64,000 nucleotides of DNA from Bacillaceae bacterium JMAK1 (GCA_012970285.1 JIBW01000011.1:1-64000), one strand, 5' to 3'. Shown: positions 34,622 through 43,975, numbered from the stretch's first letter. Notes: generated by a model not told the origin, from the letters alone. Numbers and translations are program-made.

Positions 34622-35338
34622 CTACATCATCCATGTAGGAATAAAACGACTCAAATACATCGATAATTCTCGAAATAACCCAGAGAATAGGAGTATGCCT
34701 AAGAGAATCATCATATAACCACTCGCTTTTTGAATAAGCGGCAGGTATCGTTGAAAGGAACTTAGTTTTTGAAATGATTTTGCGTATAGGAGAGATACAC
34801 CCATGAATGGTAGCCCCAATCCCATAGAATAGAGAAAGAGCATACTAGTTCCCATCATCATGGTTCCTGAATCTCCAGCTAGCGCAAGAATTGAACCAAG
34901 TGCAATTCCTATACAAGGGGTCCAACCTGAAGCAAAAAACAAACCAAAGAAAATCGAACCTGTAAAGCTTGTTGCCTTTTTAGGTTGTTTCGTTATCTTT
35001 TTCTCCGTCAATAATGCTCGAATGGAAAGAATCCCTGCCATTTGTAAACCAAATATAATAATGATAATGCCGCCAATTTGTTCAAACGCAGTCCCGTATT
35101 GTGCAAACCAAGAACCAATAAAAGTTGACGATATACCCAGTAGTATAAAAACAATCGTAAATCCTAAGATAAAGCCAACACTTCTCGTAAAAATAAGTTT
35201 ACGATCTACGTTCATCCCTGCCCCTCCATTGCTGCCCGTTAATTGTGCAACATAAGCAGGTACAAGGGGAAAAATACAAGGCGAAAAAAACGAAACCAAT
35301 CCAGCAATAAACGCTATACCCAGTGATACTTCATCCAT
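34622..35338 (-). CDS. ccdA: CcdA-type thiol-disulfide transport protein
   Basis: The ATG at 35338 is chosen because GGGAAGGAGGG precedes it at 8 nt; a longer upstream reading adds 27 residues without a site. About 238 residues, six membrane segments, with the two transport cysteines in FFSPCIFPLVPAY and GWTPCIGIALG. It passes electrons from cytoplasmic thioredoxin to ResA for cytochrome c maturation. First gene of the res-type operon. Confidence 0.92.
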   Translation of the reverse strand: MDEVSLGIAFIAGLVSFFSPCIFPLVPAYVAQLTGSNGGAGMNVDRKLIFTRSVGFILGFTIVFILLGISSTFIGSWFAQYGTAFEQIGGIIIIIFGLQMAGILSIRALLTEKKITKQPKKATSFTGSIFFGLFFASGWTPCIGIALGSILALAGDSGTMMMGTSMLFLYSMGLGLPFMGVSLLYAKSFQKLSSFQRYLPLIQKASGYMMILLGILLFSGLFRELSMYLSRFIPTWMM

Positions 35339-35709
35339 TAACCAACCCTCCTTCCCAATGAATTCAATGATTACTGTCTGGAAAGCACCCATCAAAAAAT
35401 CCTCATAAAAACGCTCCAATCTGTAAAACAGTCTTAATCACGAAGTATAAAGTTTAAAAATGTAGATTTTATGAAGAACCTCTGCTGCTTTTGACATTTT
35501 GATGACGGCAATAGGTTTTGTATAAATTTCTTGATTCTAAGCTCTAAATTGCTTTTAAACGATACTAAAACAAAAAAGAACCCACCGTCTTTGTAAACAG
35601 TAGATCCTTAGAACTTCTGAAGCGAGTCGATCTATACATTTCGGTTGACAGCCTGTTTTATTTACAAGTAAGAAATAAGAGTAGCTACCAGTGATTTATA
35701 ATCATTTGA
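35339..35709. other. Intergenic stretch, promoter of the res operon, possible toxin relic
   Basis: No gene. On the plus strand around 35490-35690 a string ending in AAACAAAAAAGAACCCACC, followed by CGGTTGACAGCC and T-rich sequence, resembles the relic at 28.2-28.4 kb (lysine codons, then CCACC, then a GTTGAC loop). Upstream of it a frame with SKLLLNDTKTKKN remains. Both may be remains of type I toxin loci; evidence is weak. Confidence 0.25.
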
Positions 35710-36618
35710 TTAGGATTCAATTCCTTTTTCCGCTTGCTTTTCCCATGTCTCGCCGCCATTTTCAGTGTAAAATATATCCCTTTCAAAAGTTGTAAACATA
35801 AAAGTGTCTTCCGCTTGAGGGTTTTGGGCAAGGTAACTAATCGCATCCTCTTCTTCAAGCGCAGGGGTTGGGATTTCCTGTTCTGCTCCAGATAAATTAA
35901 TCATTTTTAATTGTGAACGGTCCTCAGTTCCTTTAGCGAGTAACATTTCGCCAGTATGTGCAAAAGTTAATGCCGGAACGGGTGTATCACTTGTGACTTG
36001 TTCAAAAGTATCACCTGCATCTTCAGACAGAAATGCCCCATACTCCGTACTTACTGCGACAATATCTTCCTGATCTGGATGAGCTGCAATAGCAATCACG
36101 CTTCCTTCAACCCCGTTCATATCTAGAGATTTCCATTCCTGCCCCTCATCGAGGGTTCGATGCAGGCCAAGCTCATTCATTCCCGAATTAGGCTCTGGAT
36201 TCATGACATAGATGGCATTTGTGTTGTAACTGGCCGACATGACATGAAAATCAACCTCCCCCTCTAGATTGAGTAACTCAAGGGTTTCCCCTCCATCCGT
36301 ACTTTTCACAAGACCAAATGGGTTTTCATAATCGCTCTGCATGTTTGGATGCCCACTGCTATAAAACCCTTCGGAAGTCATGGTGAACCCCATAAAGTCA
36401 TGAAGTTCGCCCTCACCGTTCTCTACATTGTTCCACGCTCCATTTTCAAATACGCGCAGCCCATCATGAGCTGGAATATATGCTTGCTCACCATCTGCGG
36501 TAAAACCAAGACCATGAATATGAGTGAATTCTACTTTCTCTTCAGATTTAGAATCGCTTTGGCATCCACTAATTAGGGCAACTGCTGTAAGACTTAATAC
36601 AAAGATAGGTTTTATCAT
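35710..36618 (-). CDS. BNR-repeat lipoprotein (F510_1955-type)
   Basis: 302 residues. Lipoprotein signal with LISGC (Cys at 19). The mature protein has repeated Asp-box/BNR-like blades, for example STDGGETLE, HRTLDEGQEWKS, SEDAGDTFEQ and TENGGETWEK, so a beta-propeller exposed outside the membrane is likely. Proteins of this type are called F510_1955 family glycosylhydrolase, but enzymatic activity is unproven; they are often found near copper genes, as here next to a copper-storage protein. Confidence 0.75.
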   Translation of the reverse strand: MIKPIFVLSLTAVALISGCQSDSKSEEKVEFTHIHGLGFTADGEQAYIPAHDGLRVFENGAWNNVENGEGELHDFMGFTMTSEGFYSSGHPNMQSDYENPFGLVKSTDGGETLELLNLEGEVDFHVMSASYNTNAIYVMNPEPNSGMNELGLHRTLDEGQEWKSLDMNGVEGSVIAIAAHPDQEDIVAVSTEYGAFLSEDAGDTFEQVTSDTPVPALTFAHTGEMLLAKGTEDRSQLKMINLSGAEQEIPTPALEEEDAISYLAQNPQAEDTFMFTTFERDIFYTENGGETWEKQAEKGIES

Positions 36619-36784
36619 GTATGAATTCCTTTCGCTTATCTATAGGTGTATTTCATTAATAGTGACTCTATTTCTCTATGCCATATGCAAATCCTAACCG
36701 ATAATTATGTTTTTTCTATGAAGAATGATGCCTTAAAATTTGATGATTTATTGACGTCTAATCCTCATTGTTTAAAGCAGAAGA

Positions 36785-36815
36785 AACCCTTAGCAAAACT
36801 AATGCCAAGGGTTCT
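36785..36815 (-). terminator. Terminator of the copper-storage protein gene
   Basis: AACCCTT and AAGGGTT arms with an inner GC pair, placed just after the minus-strand stop at 36827 and followed on that strand by TTTCTTC. A very similar hairpin follows ydhK at 41490-41521. Confidence 0.7.
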
Positions 36816-36826
36816 GATGTTTCTAC

Positions 36827-37156
36827 TTATGCAGCTGCCATCTCCCGGCATAATTTTGCACATCGATAGCAAGCCTGAGCACAATCTTGGCAATGCTGAG
36901 CGTGATTGCTGTGTTTTTCACACTCTTCTGCACATGCCTCACAAATCTCTGCGCATAATTCACATATTTGATTTGTAAACTGACTATTTGTTTGCATAGC
37001 CTGTACTGCGAATGCACAAATATCGGCACATTCTCGATTTAATCTAATGCATTTCGCCATCATATTCACATTATCTTCCTTGAGGCAATCATCAAAACAC
37101 CGGTTGCACTGCTCCATACATTCTAAGCATGCCTGAATACAATCCTGATAACTCAT
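36827..37156 (-). CDS. Four-helix-bundle copper-storage protein (Csp3-like)
   Basis: 109 residues with 19 cysteines, spaced mostly CxxC or CxxxC along helices (CIQACLECMEQCNRC, CELCAEICEACAEEC, CQDCAQACYRCAKLC). This is the DUF326/Csp pattern, in which Cys thiols line the core of a four-helix bundle and bind many Cu(I) ions. No signal peptide, so it is cytosolic like Csp3. Single gene with its own terminator. Its neighbourhood (BNR lipoprotein, YdhK, multicopper oxidase) supports a copper role. Confidence 0.92.
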   Translation of the reverse strand: MSYQDCIQACLECMEQCNRCFDDCLKEDNVNMMAKCIRLNRECADICAFAVQAMQTNSQFTNQICELCAEICEACAEECEKHSNHAQHCQDCAQACYRCAKLCREMAAA

Positions 37157-37568
37157 AACGTTTTAACTCCTTTCATTAAGACACATAATTTGGTATTGAT
37201 TTTTTATGCCGTGTCATAAATGGTATCCCCAATAACTATGAAGTTTTAGTGAAGATGCCAAAAATTTTTATTTATGCCGAAAAAGGTGAGTAAAGAGAAA
37301 TTGCAACCCTTCGTCAATTCTCGAAAGATCGTATATGGTTAAAAGAACGCTTCTACCTCCTGAACGACAGACTATTATATAATCTTTTGATTTATCAAGT
37401 TCGTCGAATATCTAATAAAACGAGAGGTATATTTTACTCCCATGGATTTTCATTCGACAAATTCTTTTACTTCCCTTACGTCAATAAATTTGCCCAACTA
37501 GTTTCTCTAATTGTTCCGGTGTTATTTTCTTTCATTTACTTTTTTTTTAATTTATTCATAACGTTTGT
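37157..37568. other. Intergenic stretch
   Basis: About 410 AT-rich bases upstream of the copper-storage gene and downstream of yrkJ. TTTATGCCG occurs at about 37203 and again at about 37271, a possible operator pair for the csp gene. No supported gene; a plus-strand frame rich in Phe (37387-37572) has no ribosome site. Confidence 0.3.
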
Positions 37569-38348
37569 TTAAAAGAAAATATCCATCCATATTTGAACTG
37601 CTGTCGCTAAGATTAAAACTGCCAAAGCAATTTGAAGAAGTTTTGTATTCATTCGCTGACCGATTTTTGCACCGATTGGTGCTGCAATGATACTTGCAAT
37701 AATCATGATCACTGCAGGTCCATAGAGAACCTGATCCGTAACCACTTTCCCTAATGTAGATCCTATAGAAGAAATAAAGGTAACGGCAAGGGAAGTTGCA
37801 ATGGCCACACGGGTTGGTACTTTTAAAATGACTAATAGTACGGGTAACAATAAGAATGAACCCGCAGCACCGACAATTCCTGAAGCTACACCAACTAAAA
37901 AGGCAGATACCATAGCAACAGCTTTATTAAAATGAACCTCCTTAGCTATAAGGTTTTCGTTGTTTTTTTTCGGAAGAAACATCATGATTGCTGCAATGAG
38001 TGCAAGTAATCCATACACCACGTTAATTCCATCCTCGGGAAGATAAATTGAACCATAGGCACCAATTAAACTCCCCACGAGTACACTTGAACCCATGTAT
38101 AGAATTAGAGAACGATGCAAGTATCCTGAACCTTTATATGCCCAAACTGCAGCAAGTGTCGCAAAAAATACTTGAATTGCACTAATTCCAGATACTTCGT
38201 GTGCTGAAAATGCAACAAAACCTAAAGCTGGAGGAATATACAAAAGCATAGGGTATTTTATAATCGATCCTCCTACACCAACCATCCCAGAGATCATTGA
38301 TCCTATAAAACCAATCAGAAAAATTGTAATGAAGAAAGAGACCTCCAT
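37569..38348 (-). CDS. yrkJ: TSUP (TauE/SafE) family permease, YrkJ-like
   Basis: 259 residues, about eight membrane segments, with repeated glycine-rich motifs (GFIGSMISGMVGVGGSIIKY near the N-terminus and GIVGAAGSFLLLP in the second half), as in TSUP anion exporters. In this setting it probably exports sulfite or thiosulfate formed by persulfide oxidation. Last gene of the cstR-regulated operon; a short GC hairpin (38400-38420, GACCGCC/GGCGGTC) followed by T residues lies between it and yrkI and may reduce its expression. Confidence 0.88.
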   Translation of the reverse strand: MEVSFFITIFLIGFIGSMISGMVGVGGSIIKYPMLLYIPPALGFVAFSAHEVSGISAIQVFFATLAAVWAYKGSGYLHRSLILYMGSSVLVGSLIGAYGSIYLPEDGINVVYGLLALIAAIMMFLPKKNNENLIAKEVHFNKAVAMVSAFLVGVASGIVGAAGSFLLLPVLLVILKVPTRVAIATSLAVTFISSIGSTLGKVVTDQVLYGPAVIMIIASIIAAPIGAKIGQRMNTKLLQIALAVLILATAVQIWMDIFF

Positions 38349-38399
38349 TTACCTCATCTCCTCGACTTTCTCTCTATGATCGTCCAATCCTGAAAAGAA

Positions 38400-38420
38400 G
38401 ACCGCCGTAACCGGGCGGTC
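38400..38420 (-). terminator. Hairpin between yrkI and yrkJ
   Basis: A 7-bp GC-rich stem GACCGCC/GGCGGTC with TTCTTTT following on the minus strand, 10 bases after the yrkI stop. It probably attenuates transcription into yrkJ. Confidence 0.65.
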
Positions 38421-38429
38421 GAATATGCA

Positions 38430-38660
38430 TCATTCACCTTTCTTTATCCAAAAGCTGAGTACTTCCCCATTCTCCGTTGTCTTAACTAATTCATTCCCTG
38501 TCGAATTTGCCCATGCTGCAAAGTCTTGCTTTGCTCCTTGGTCTGTTGCTTCAACTTTTAACACTTGCCCCTTTTCAAGTTCCTTCATTTTTTTCTTCGT
38601 TTTCACGATCGGCATTGGACATGCCATACCTTTGGCATCAAGTACAAAATCTTGATTCAT
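38430..38660 (-). CDS. yrkI: TusA-family sulfur carrier, YrkI-like
   Basis: 76 residues, single TusA fold. The sulfur-carrying cysteine is in GMACPMPIVKTKK (Cys14), the invariant CPxP motif. It would accept and pass persulfide sulfur between the rhodanese and dioxygenase enzymes of this operon. Confidence 0.9.
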   Translation of the reverse strand: MNQDFVLDAKGMACPMPIVKTKKKMKELEKGQVLKVEATDQGAKQDFAAWANSTGNELVKTTENGEVLSFWIKKGE

Positions 38661-38706
38661 TTTTCTTCTCTCCTCTATTACCTATTGATTTAAGATATTT
38701 GGTTAT

Positions 38707-39828
38707 TTAGCTAACGGCACAATTATTCGGTCCAGTTTCCATGTCTGTTTTCTCATCTTGTGATGGATTTTCTTTCCCCATATTTGTTTGGCGAATTCGC
38801 TCATAATCATTCGGATGACTCGGAAGGTTTTCCGTGACCATTTTACGAAAATCATCTTCATTCTCTACTTGCAATCCAGCGTTCATTTTATAAAGATTCC
38901 CTAACTGCTCCCGAACTGTTCCATCTGTATTTTGTTCCGTCAAAGAAGAAAAGTGAGCCGGCAGAACTTCCAATGTTCCTGGAAGGCTTTTATATTTACG
39001 ATACAAAGTGTCACTTAAATCTCCGACCCAATCTTCCGCCATACCTGCAAGGTCTGGGCGTCCGATGGATTCGATAAATAAGATATCTCCGGTTAATAAA
39101 TACGTCTCATCTACAATAAATGAAGTTGAACCAATGGTATGCCCAGGAGAATATAATGCTTCTACCTTAACACCATTCAGTTCTAACACATCGCCCTCCT
39201 CTACAGGTTCATAATCATACGTTACTTCACCCGCATCTTTTGGGGGAAGATAATAAGTTCCTCCTGTTGCTTCAGCAAGCACCCTACCTCCAGATAAATG
39301 ATCGGCGTGAAGGTGAGTATCCATGACATGTTTAATGGTTACCCCTTTCTCCTTCGCAATTCGCTTATATACATCCGTGAATCGAGAAGCATCAATTACA
39401 ATGGCTTCTTCACCTTGGACAACCATGTAAGAGAGACATCCTTTTCCGGGACGCACAAATTGGATTAGCTCCCCTTCTTTAGATAGGTCTGCCACTTTAA
39501 TCGGAAGTAGGACTTCACTCCATCCTCGCATTCCATTCTCAACATAAATCGCGTTAACTCCTTCTTCGGCTAATGCTTCAGCAACCATAATAGACGAAGG
39601 TTCTTTAGCACAGATCACATAGACGGCTTCATTTTTTGGGAGTTGCTCGAGAGCCGGAGTCACATCATCTAGCAAATCAAAATAAGGAATATTTACTGTC
39701 TTAACAGAGGACCCTTTTATATTCCAATCTGTATGTGCCTCTTTACTACGAACATCCAATAAAATAATGGATTCTTGTTTTAGAATCTTCTCTGCTAATT
39801 CCATTGGTTTAATTGATGATACACTCAC
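38707..39828 (-). CDS. yrkH: Rhodanese and metallo-beta-lactamase fusion, persulfide dioxygenase-type (YrkH-like)
   Basis: 373 residues. A rhodanese domain (about 8-108) with its Cys in VYVICAKEPSS is followed by a metallo-beta-lactamase domain (about 118-330) with DTHLHADHLSGG, SPGHTIGST and TGDILFIESIGRPDLAG, the signature of ETHE1/CstB-like persulfide dioxygenases that use one iron to oxidise persulfide to sulfite. The C-terminal tail is polar. Domain order is rhodanese first, as in YrkH. It starts 1 nt after the yrkF stop. Confidence 0.88.
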   Translation of the reverse strand: MSVSSIKPMELAEKILKQESIILLDVRSKEAHTDWNIKGSSVKTVNIPYFDLLDDVTPALEQLPKNEAVYVICAKEPSSIMVAEALAEEGVNAIYVENGMRGWSEVLLPIKVADLSKEGELIQFVRPGKGCLSYMVVQGEEAIVIDASRFTDVYKRIAKEKGVTIKHVMDTHLHADHLSGGRVLAEATGGTYYLPPKDAGEVTYDYEPVEEGDVLELNGVKVEALYSPGHTIGSTSFIVDETYLLTGDILFIESIGRPDLAGMAEDWVGDLSDTLYRKYKSLPGTLEVLPAHFSSLTEQNTDGTVREQLGNLYKMNAGLQVENEDDFRKMVTENLPSHPNDYERIRQTNMGKENPSQDEKTDMETGPNNCAVS

Positions 39829-39829
39829 T

Positions 39830-40405
39830 TTATTTTTCCCCTTTCTTTACTCCATTTGTTTGGTATTTCCATTCACGCATTCCTGGGCGGACATTCCATA
39901 CATGTTTAAGTCCATGTTCCGTAAGCTTTTGAGCTGCCAAGTCACTGCGACTCCCTGTACGACAAATGACATAGATCGGCTTTTGCGTATCCAACTCATC
40001 AACTCTGGAGTCAATTTCACCTAGCGGCATTAATTTAGCCTCAGGGATATGACGAAACGCATACTCTGCTGGCTCCCTAACATCCAGGATGGTAATCGGT
40101 TCATGTCTTTTTTGCTCTAATTCTTCATTTTCAATGACATGCGGATGATTCGATTCTTCAATTTCCTCATTTGCTTTTCGAATATAATGCTTCATGACTT
40201 CACCTTCCTCCATGAAGCCAATATATTCATGCCCATTGCTTTTTGCCCAAGCCTGTAAATCAGCAATAGAGCCACGGTCTGTTGCCTGAATTTCTGCAAC
40301 TTCCCCATGTTTCATGTCCTTCATTTCTTTTTTTGTACGAACAATTGGCATGGGACAAGTTAAACCAATTGCATCAATGACAACATCTGTGTTTACTTCC
40401 AGCAT
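39830..40405 (-). CDS. yrkF: TusA-rhodanese fusion, YrkF-like
   Basis: The ATG at 40405 follows GGGAGG at 7-8 nt. 191 residues: TusA domain with the CPMP cysteine (Cys17) and a rhodanese domain (about 100-185) with active loop CRTGSRS (Cys148). The two reactive cysteines would relay sulfane sulfur. Similar fusions are CstA relatives in staphylococci. Confidence 0.9.
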   Translation of the reverse strand: MLEVNTDVVIDAIGLTCPMPIVRTKKEMKDMKHGEVAEIQATDRGSIADLQAWAKSNGHEYIGFMEEGEVMKHYIRKANEEIEESNHPHVIENEELEQKRHEPITILDVREPAEYAFRHIPEAKLMPLGEIDSRVDELDTQKPIYVICRTGSRSDLAAQKLTEHGLKHVWNVRPGMREWKYQTNGVKKGEK

Positions 40406-40418
40406 AATCAATCCTCCC

Positions 40419-40916
40419 TTAAATAAATAGATTTACATTGCCATCTTCAGCATCTGCCAAATACGCAGCTACACCTGCATATTGAACATCATCCAGTAAC
40501 TCTTCCTTCTGAAGACCGAGAAGATCCATCGTCATCGTACAAGCAACAAGATTAATATCTTGCTCTTTTGCCATATCTACGAGTTCATTAAGAGACAATG
40601 CATTATGCTTTTTCATGACTTTCTTGATTAACTTTGGACCCATGCCCGCAAAGTGCATTTTAGAAAGTCCCATGCTCTCCGATCCTCTTGGCATCATTTT
40701 TGCGAACATTTTTTCTAAAGCCCCTTTCTTTACTGGAATGTTCTCATCTTTTCTCAAGGCATTTAGTCCCCAGAATGTGTGAAAGATGGTTACTTCATGA
40801 TCATAAGCTGCTGCACCATTGGCAATAATATAAGCCGCCATTGCTTTATCATAATCCCCACTAAATAAAATAATATTTGTTGATTTCTTCTCTTCTACTC
40901 CTGTCAATTCGCCCAT
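40419..40916 (-). CDS. yrkE: DsrE/F-like sulfur-carrier protein, YrkE-like
   Basis: 165 residues, DsrE-like Rossmann-type fold; FSGDYDKAMAAYIIANGAAA is the typical first motif and the Cys in VACTMTMDLLGL is the likely sulfur-binding residue. First gene after cstR, with its own operator in between. The ribosome site AAAGGGG directly abuts the ATG, so the true start may be the TTG four codons later. Confidence 0.85.
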   Translation of the reverse strand: MGELTGVEEKKSTNIILFSGDYDKAMAAYIIANGAAAYDHEVTIFHTFWGLNALRKDENIPVKKGALEKMFAKMMPRGSESMGLSKMHFAGMGPKLIKKVMKKHNALSLNELVDMAKEQDINLVACTMTMDLLGLQKEELLDDVQYAGVAAYLADAEDGNVNLFI

Positions 40917-40928
40917 CCCCTTTACATT

Positions 40929-40943
40929 TACCCGTATGGGTAT
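40929..40943 (-). promoter_or_regulatory. CstR-type operator before yrkE
   Basis: TACCCGTATGGGTA is a near-perfect palindrome with the ACCC/GGGT half-sites typical of CsoR/CstR regulators. It lies between cstR and yrkE, so yrkEFHIJ probably has its own regulated promoter in addition to the one before cstR. Confidence 0.75.
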
Positions 40944-41007
40944 ATTAAAATCTAAAAAAATATATAGTTTATTAATTCTTTTATAAGAAAAGGCAGTAAG
41001 CCTTTTC

Positions 41008-41268
41008 TTAACGACTTTTCACTAGTAAATCGACTGCTGTGTCTACATAATCTTGTGTATCTTCGCCATTCTCAATAGCTCTTTCAACACACTCTACAAG
41101 GTTTGCACTGACAATCACACCCATTGTACGATCAATGGCAGTTCTAGATGCGGATAATTGAGTAATTATATCTTTACAATCTTCGTTTTCCTCCATCATT
41201 TTAAGCACACCCCTCAGTTGCCCTTCGATACGTTTAATTCTGTTCTTCATTTGATCGTTGTAATCCAT
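41008..41268 (-). CDS. cstR: CstR-type persulfide-sensing repressor (CsoR/FrmR family)
   Basis: The ATG at 41268 after GGGGGGGAG is preferred to an upstream reading. 86 residues, all-helical. Two conserved cysteines are present at positions 31 and 60, and the position of the copper-binding His of CsoR is Asn (SANLVECVER), which matches CstR and not copper-sensing CsoR. It should form inter-subunit polysulfide links under sulfide stress and release the ACCC/GGGT operators flanking it. Equivalent to B. subtilis YrkD. Confidence 0.88.
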   Translation of the reverse strand: MDYNDQMKNRIKRIEGQLRGVLKMMEENEDCKDIITQLSASRTAIDRTMGVIVSANLVECVERAIENGEDTQDYVDTAVDLLVKSR

Positions 41269-41294
41269 CTTGCTCCCCCCCTTTTTATTACTAT

Positions 41295-41310
41295 ATACCC
41301 TTAGGGGTAT
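41295..41310 (-). promoter_or_regulatory. CstR-type operator before cstR
   Basis: ATACCC (41295-41300) and GGGTAT (41305-41310) flank a 4-nt centre, just upstream of the cstR ribosome site, giving autoregulation. Same half-sites as the operator before yrkE. Confidence 0.8.
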
Positions 41311-41489
41311 TATAGTCAATGATTAAGGTGACCCAATATATACCAATTGCCCTTGATAACCCCCCTGTCGAAACCATATTAATAAGGATTTTAAAATTAA
41401 GAAATGATACTGTGTTGCTTTGAATATAACAAATCCCTAACCTGTATACATACCTCAAAACACTTACTAAAAGGATTGTATAAGGTTAA

Positions 41490-41521
41490 AAGAACCCTTA
41501 GCAGCAATGGCTAGGGTCCTT
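41490..41521 (-). terminator. Terminator after ydhK
   Basis: AGGACCCTAGCC and GGCTAAGGGTTCT-like arms with a 6-nt loop, followed on the minus strand by TTTTAACC, about 80 bases after the ydhK stop. The rest of 41320-41600 shows no gene. Confidence 0.7.
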
Positions 41522-41601
41522 AAGGGCAGGCATGTAACTACATTTTTTTAATTTTAATATTAAATGAAAATGTTAGTCATGTCCTGATAGATAGCAGTCA
41601 T

Positions 41602-42228
41602 TTACTCCACTGGTGATAATTCACTTTCAGTTACCCATTTATGATTTTCGACTTCTTCTCCATCAGTAGAAGTGAAATCGACCATATATACCGTAGTTTC
41701 TTCAGCTGAATCTATTTCAGCCGTGGCACCTTCCATGCCTTCCATATGTGAGGCATTTAAAGTAGCCTCTTCTCCGGGTTCAAGAGGTTCTTCACCAACG
41801 TCTTCTAACTCTTCATGAACCACCCATTCATGGTCTTCTACCCGATCACCGCCAGTAGTCGGTGTATAAGAAACAGTATAGACGGTAGTATCATAGGCAC
41901 CAACGATGGTGGCTTCAACATCCTCCATTTCTGGCATGTGTCCATCTGTGATCAATGCTTGGCTTCCTACCTCGAAAGTTGGATTTTCTGCTTCCTCCAA
42001 ATCATCAGGAACTTCACCTGAGCTAGACATATCGTGACCTTCATGCATATCATCTTCCATGTCCATATCACCCATGTCATGATCTTCCATGTCGTCCATA
42101 CTATCTTCAGAACCAGGGTCCATATCCATTTCTGGATTTGGTTCGTCGTCCCCATTGCCGCATGCAGCTAACATAATTGCTGTTCCTAAAGAAACAGTTA
42201 ATATAATAGATTTTTTTGGTTTCCTCAT
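41602..42228 (-). CDS. ydhK: YdhK-like lipoprotein with two DUF1541 repeats
   Basis: 208 residues. Lipoprotein signal ending LAACG (Cys23). An Asp/Met/His-rich linker of about 50 residues (MDDMEDHDMGDMDMEDDMH) that could bind copper or other metals is followed by two repeats of a roughly 60-residue DUF1541 domain, each with a TTVY and a W(V) motif (DHEWVVHEEL, NHKWVTESEL). Anchored outside the membrane. DUF1541 proteins are common next to copper genes; the precise role is unknown. A decayed paralogue lies at 45.6-46.0 kb. Confidence 0.85.
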   Translation of the reverse strand: MRKPKKSIILTVSLGTAIMLAACGNGDDEPNPEMDMDPGSEDSMDDMEDHDMGDMDMEDDMHEGHDMSSSGEVPDDLEEAENPTFEVGSQALITDGHMPEMEDVEATIVGAYDTTVYTVSYTPTTGGDRVEDHEWVVHEELEDVGEEPLEPGEEATLNASHMEGMEGATAEIDSAEETTVYMVDFTSTDGEEVENHKWVTESELSPVE

Positions 42229-42458
42229 TTTTTAAGTCCTCCTTATTATCTTTATGATCGTATTCTACCGTGGAAAAGTGTAGAAAATATGAAGTTTAAG
42301 AAATTTGGTGCCTTCCTTTTTCCATGACTGCTGATCATTAAATTTGTACACTTTCTACTATTTTATCCCCAATTAATAAATTTATTAAATGTAATTATTG
42401 GCTTGAAAGACACGATTGACCAATAGTAACAGAAAACAGAGTCAAATAACCCCCTTGG

Positions 42459-43975
42459 TTATTCAGGTTTATTCAGAATATCAGGATCCGGTGTAAATGA
42501 AGGCTCAAATTCCGTATATTGAACTTCTGCAATCATTCCGCCTTCGGCATGATGAAACTCATGACAATGGAACATCCAATTGCCCGGATTACTGGCTTCA
42601 AATACGATTTCGTAAGTCTCATCCGGCCTTACATTTAGCGTATCCTTTAGAACTGGTGAACCCTGTATTGGCTCGCCATTTTTGGAAATAACATTAAAAA
42701 ATTCACCATGTAAATGCATTGGATGGACAACATCTGTGTCATTTTCAATTGTAACTTTCACCACATCCCCTTCATCAACTTCATAGATCTCATGATCTGG
42801 GAATTGTTTACTGTTAATTGTAAAAGTATCGCCACCATCATCCGTCCCAAGCAGCATATCAAATTCTTTGGTCACGTCACCCAAGTCGATATCTTTCCCT
42901 TCTCCGTAGGTGGTAATATCCAAAAATGATGAACTCGAATCCCCTGTCTGTAAATCTTGTCCTTCATTTCCGTCATAAACCAACGGAATTAATGTGTTCA
43001 ATCGCTCCTGATTCTTCTCTGCATAAACTTGTATGCCCCATGCGCCTGGGTTATCCAAATCAATTTCAATATCATAGCGTTCGGCAGGGGCGATTCGGAA
43101 TTTTGTTTCGCTTATTTCACTGGGTTGATTCACATCCTGACCATCATAATGCGTGACTTTAAATGAATGTTCTGGGATTGAAACCACTTGAGTAAACAGC
43201 CCCGTATTAACAATTCGGAGCTTTGCCTTGTCCCCTTCTTTAGCTTCAATCGTTTCAACTTGCGTAGGTGCTTGACCATTAATAACCATTGTGTCGTACA
43301 TTTGATTCATCATCTCGGTGTGACTCATACCATCCATATTTTCATTACTCATGGTCATTTCTCCATGTTCCATCCCATCCATATCTCCATGATTCATCTC
43401 CCCCATGTCCATAGAAGAAAATTCATCAATTACAATGGCTTCATCTACATCAAAAACATCTTCACCTTCTGGTTCAACAATAAAGACCCCATAAAGGCCT
43501 TTATCTACCTGCGTTGCTCCATCTTGATGGGAGTGATACCAATAAGTGCCAGGTACATCTGTTTGATACTCTACGTAAACTCTTCACCAGGCATTATCGC
43601 ATTTTGTGTGACACCTGGTACTCCGTCCATTTCGTTAGGAACAGGAAAACCATGTAAATGAAGGGAAGTCGGCACTTCTAAATCATTTTTCACGTTCACT
43701 ATCACCTTATCGCCTTCTTGAACACGAATTTCTTCACCAGGTATAGTGCCATTATAAGTCCAGGCCTCAGTCGTAGTCTCATCATCAAACATCCATTGAG
43801 TTTCCTCAACCTTAAGATTAAAGACCACTTCGCCATCTTTAGTATTCATTTGTTCTCCTTGTTCCAGGTCAACTTGCTTATTAGCTCCCCTTTCTATTTC
43901 AGTATCAACCTGTTCAGACGAACAGCCTGCTATGGCCATCAAGAGCAGTCCACCGACTATATACGTTTTTTTCAA
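42459..43975 (-). pseudogene. Multicopper oxidase gene split by a one-base deletion
   Basis: Two frames together encode one lipoprotein-type multicopper oxidase of about 505 residues. The first part (43975-43571) has a signal ending AIAGC and the first copper motif SLHLHGF, and stops at TAG 43573-43571. One missing base there shifts the frame; from 43570 on it continues with YWYHSH, then a Met/His-rich insert (MGEMNHGDMDGMEH) and the C-terminal copper ligands HPMHLHGE and FHCHEFHHAEGG. All four copper-binding motifs survive, so the break is recent, or it could be a sequencing error. The enzyme would oxidise Cu(I) outside the cell, as CueO-like proteins with Met-rich inserts do. Confidence 0.88.

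Noticed and set aside
41008-41268. Copper-sensing CsoR
   Set aside because: The His of the copper site is replaced by Asn, and the downstream genes are sulfur enzymes; the Cys31/Cys60 pattern is that of CstR.
43571-43573. Two separate oxidase genes instead of one
   Set aside because: The second part has no ribosome site, and the protein sequence continues without a gap when one base is restored.
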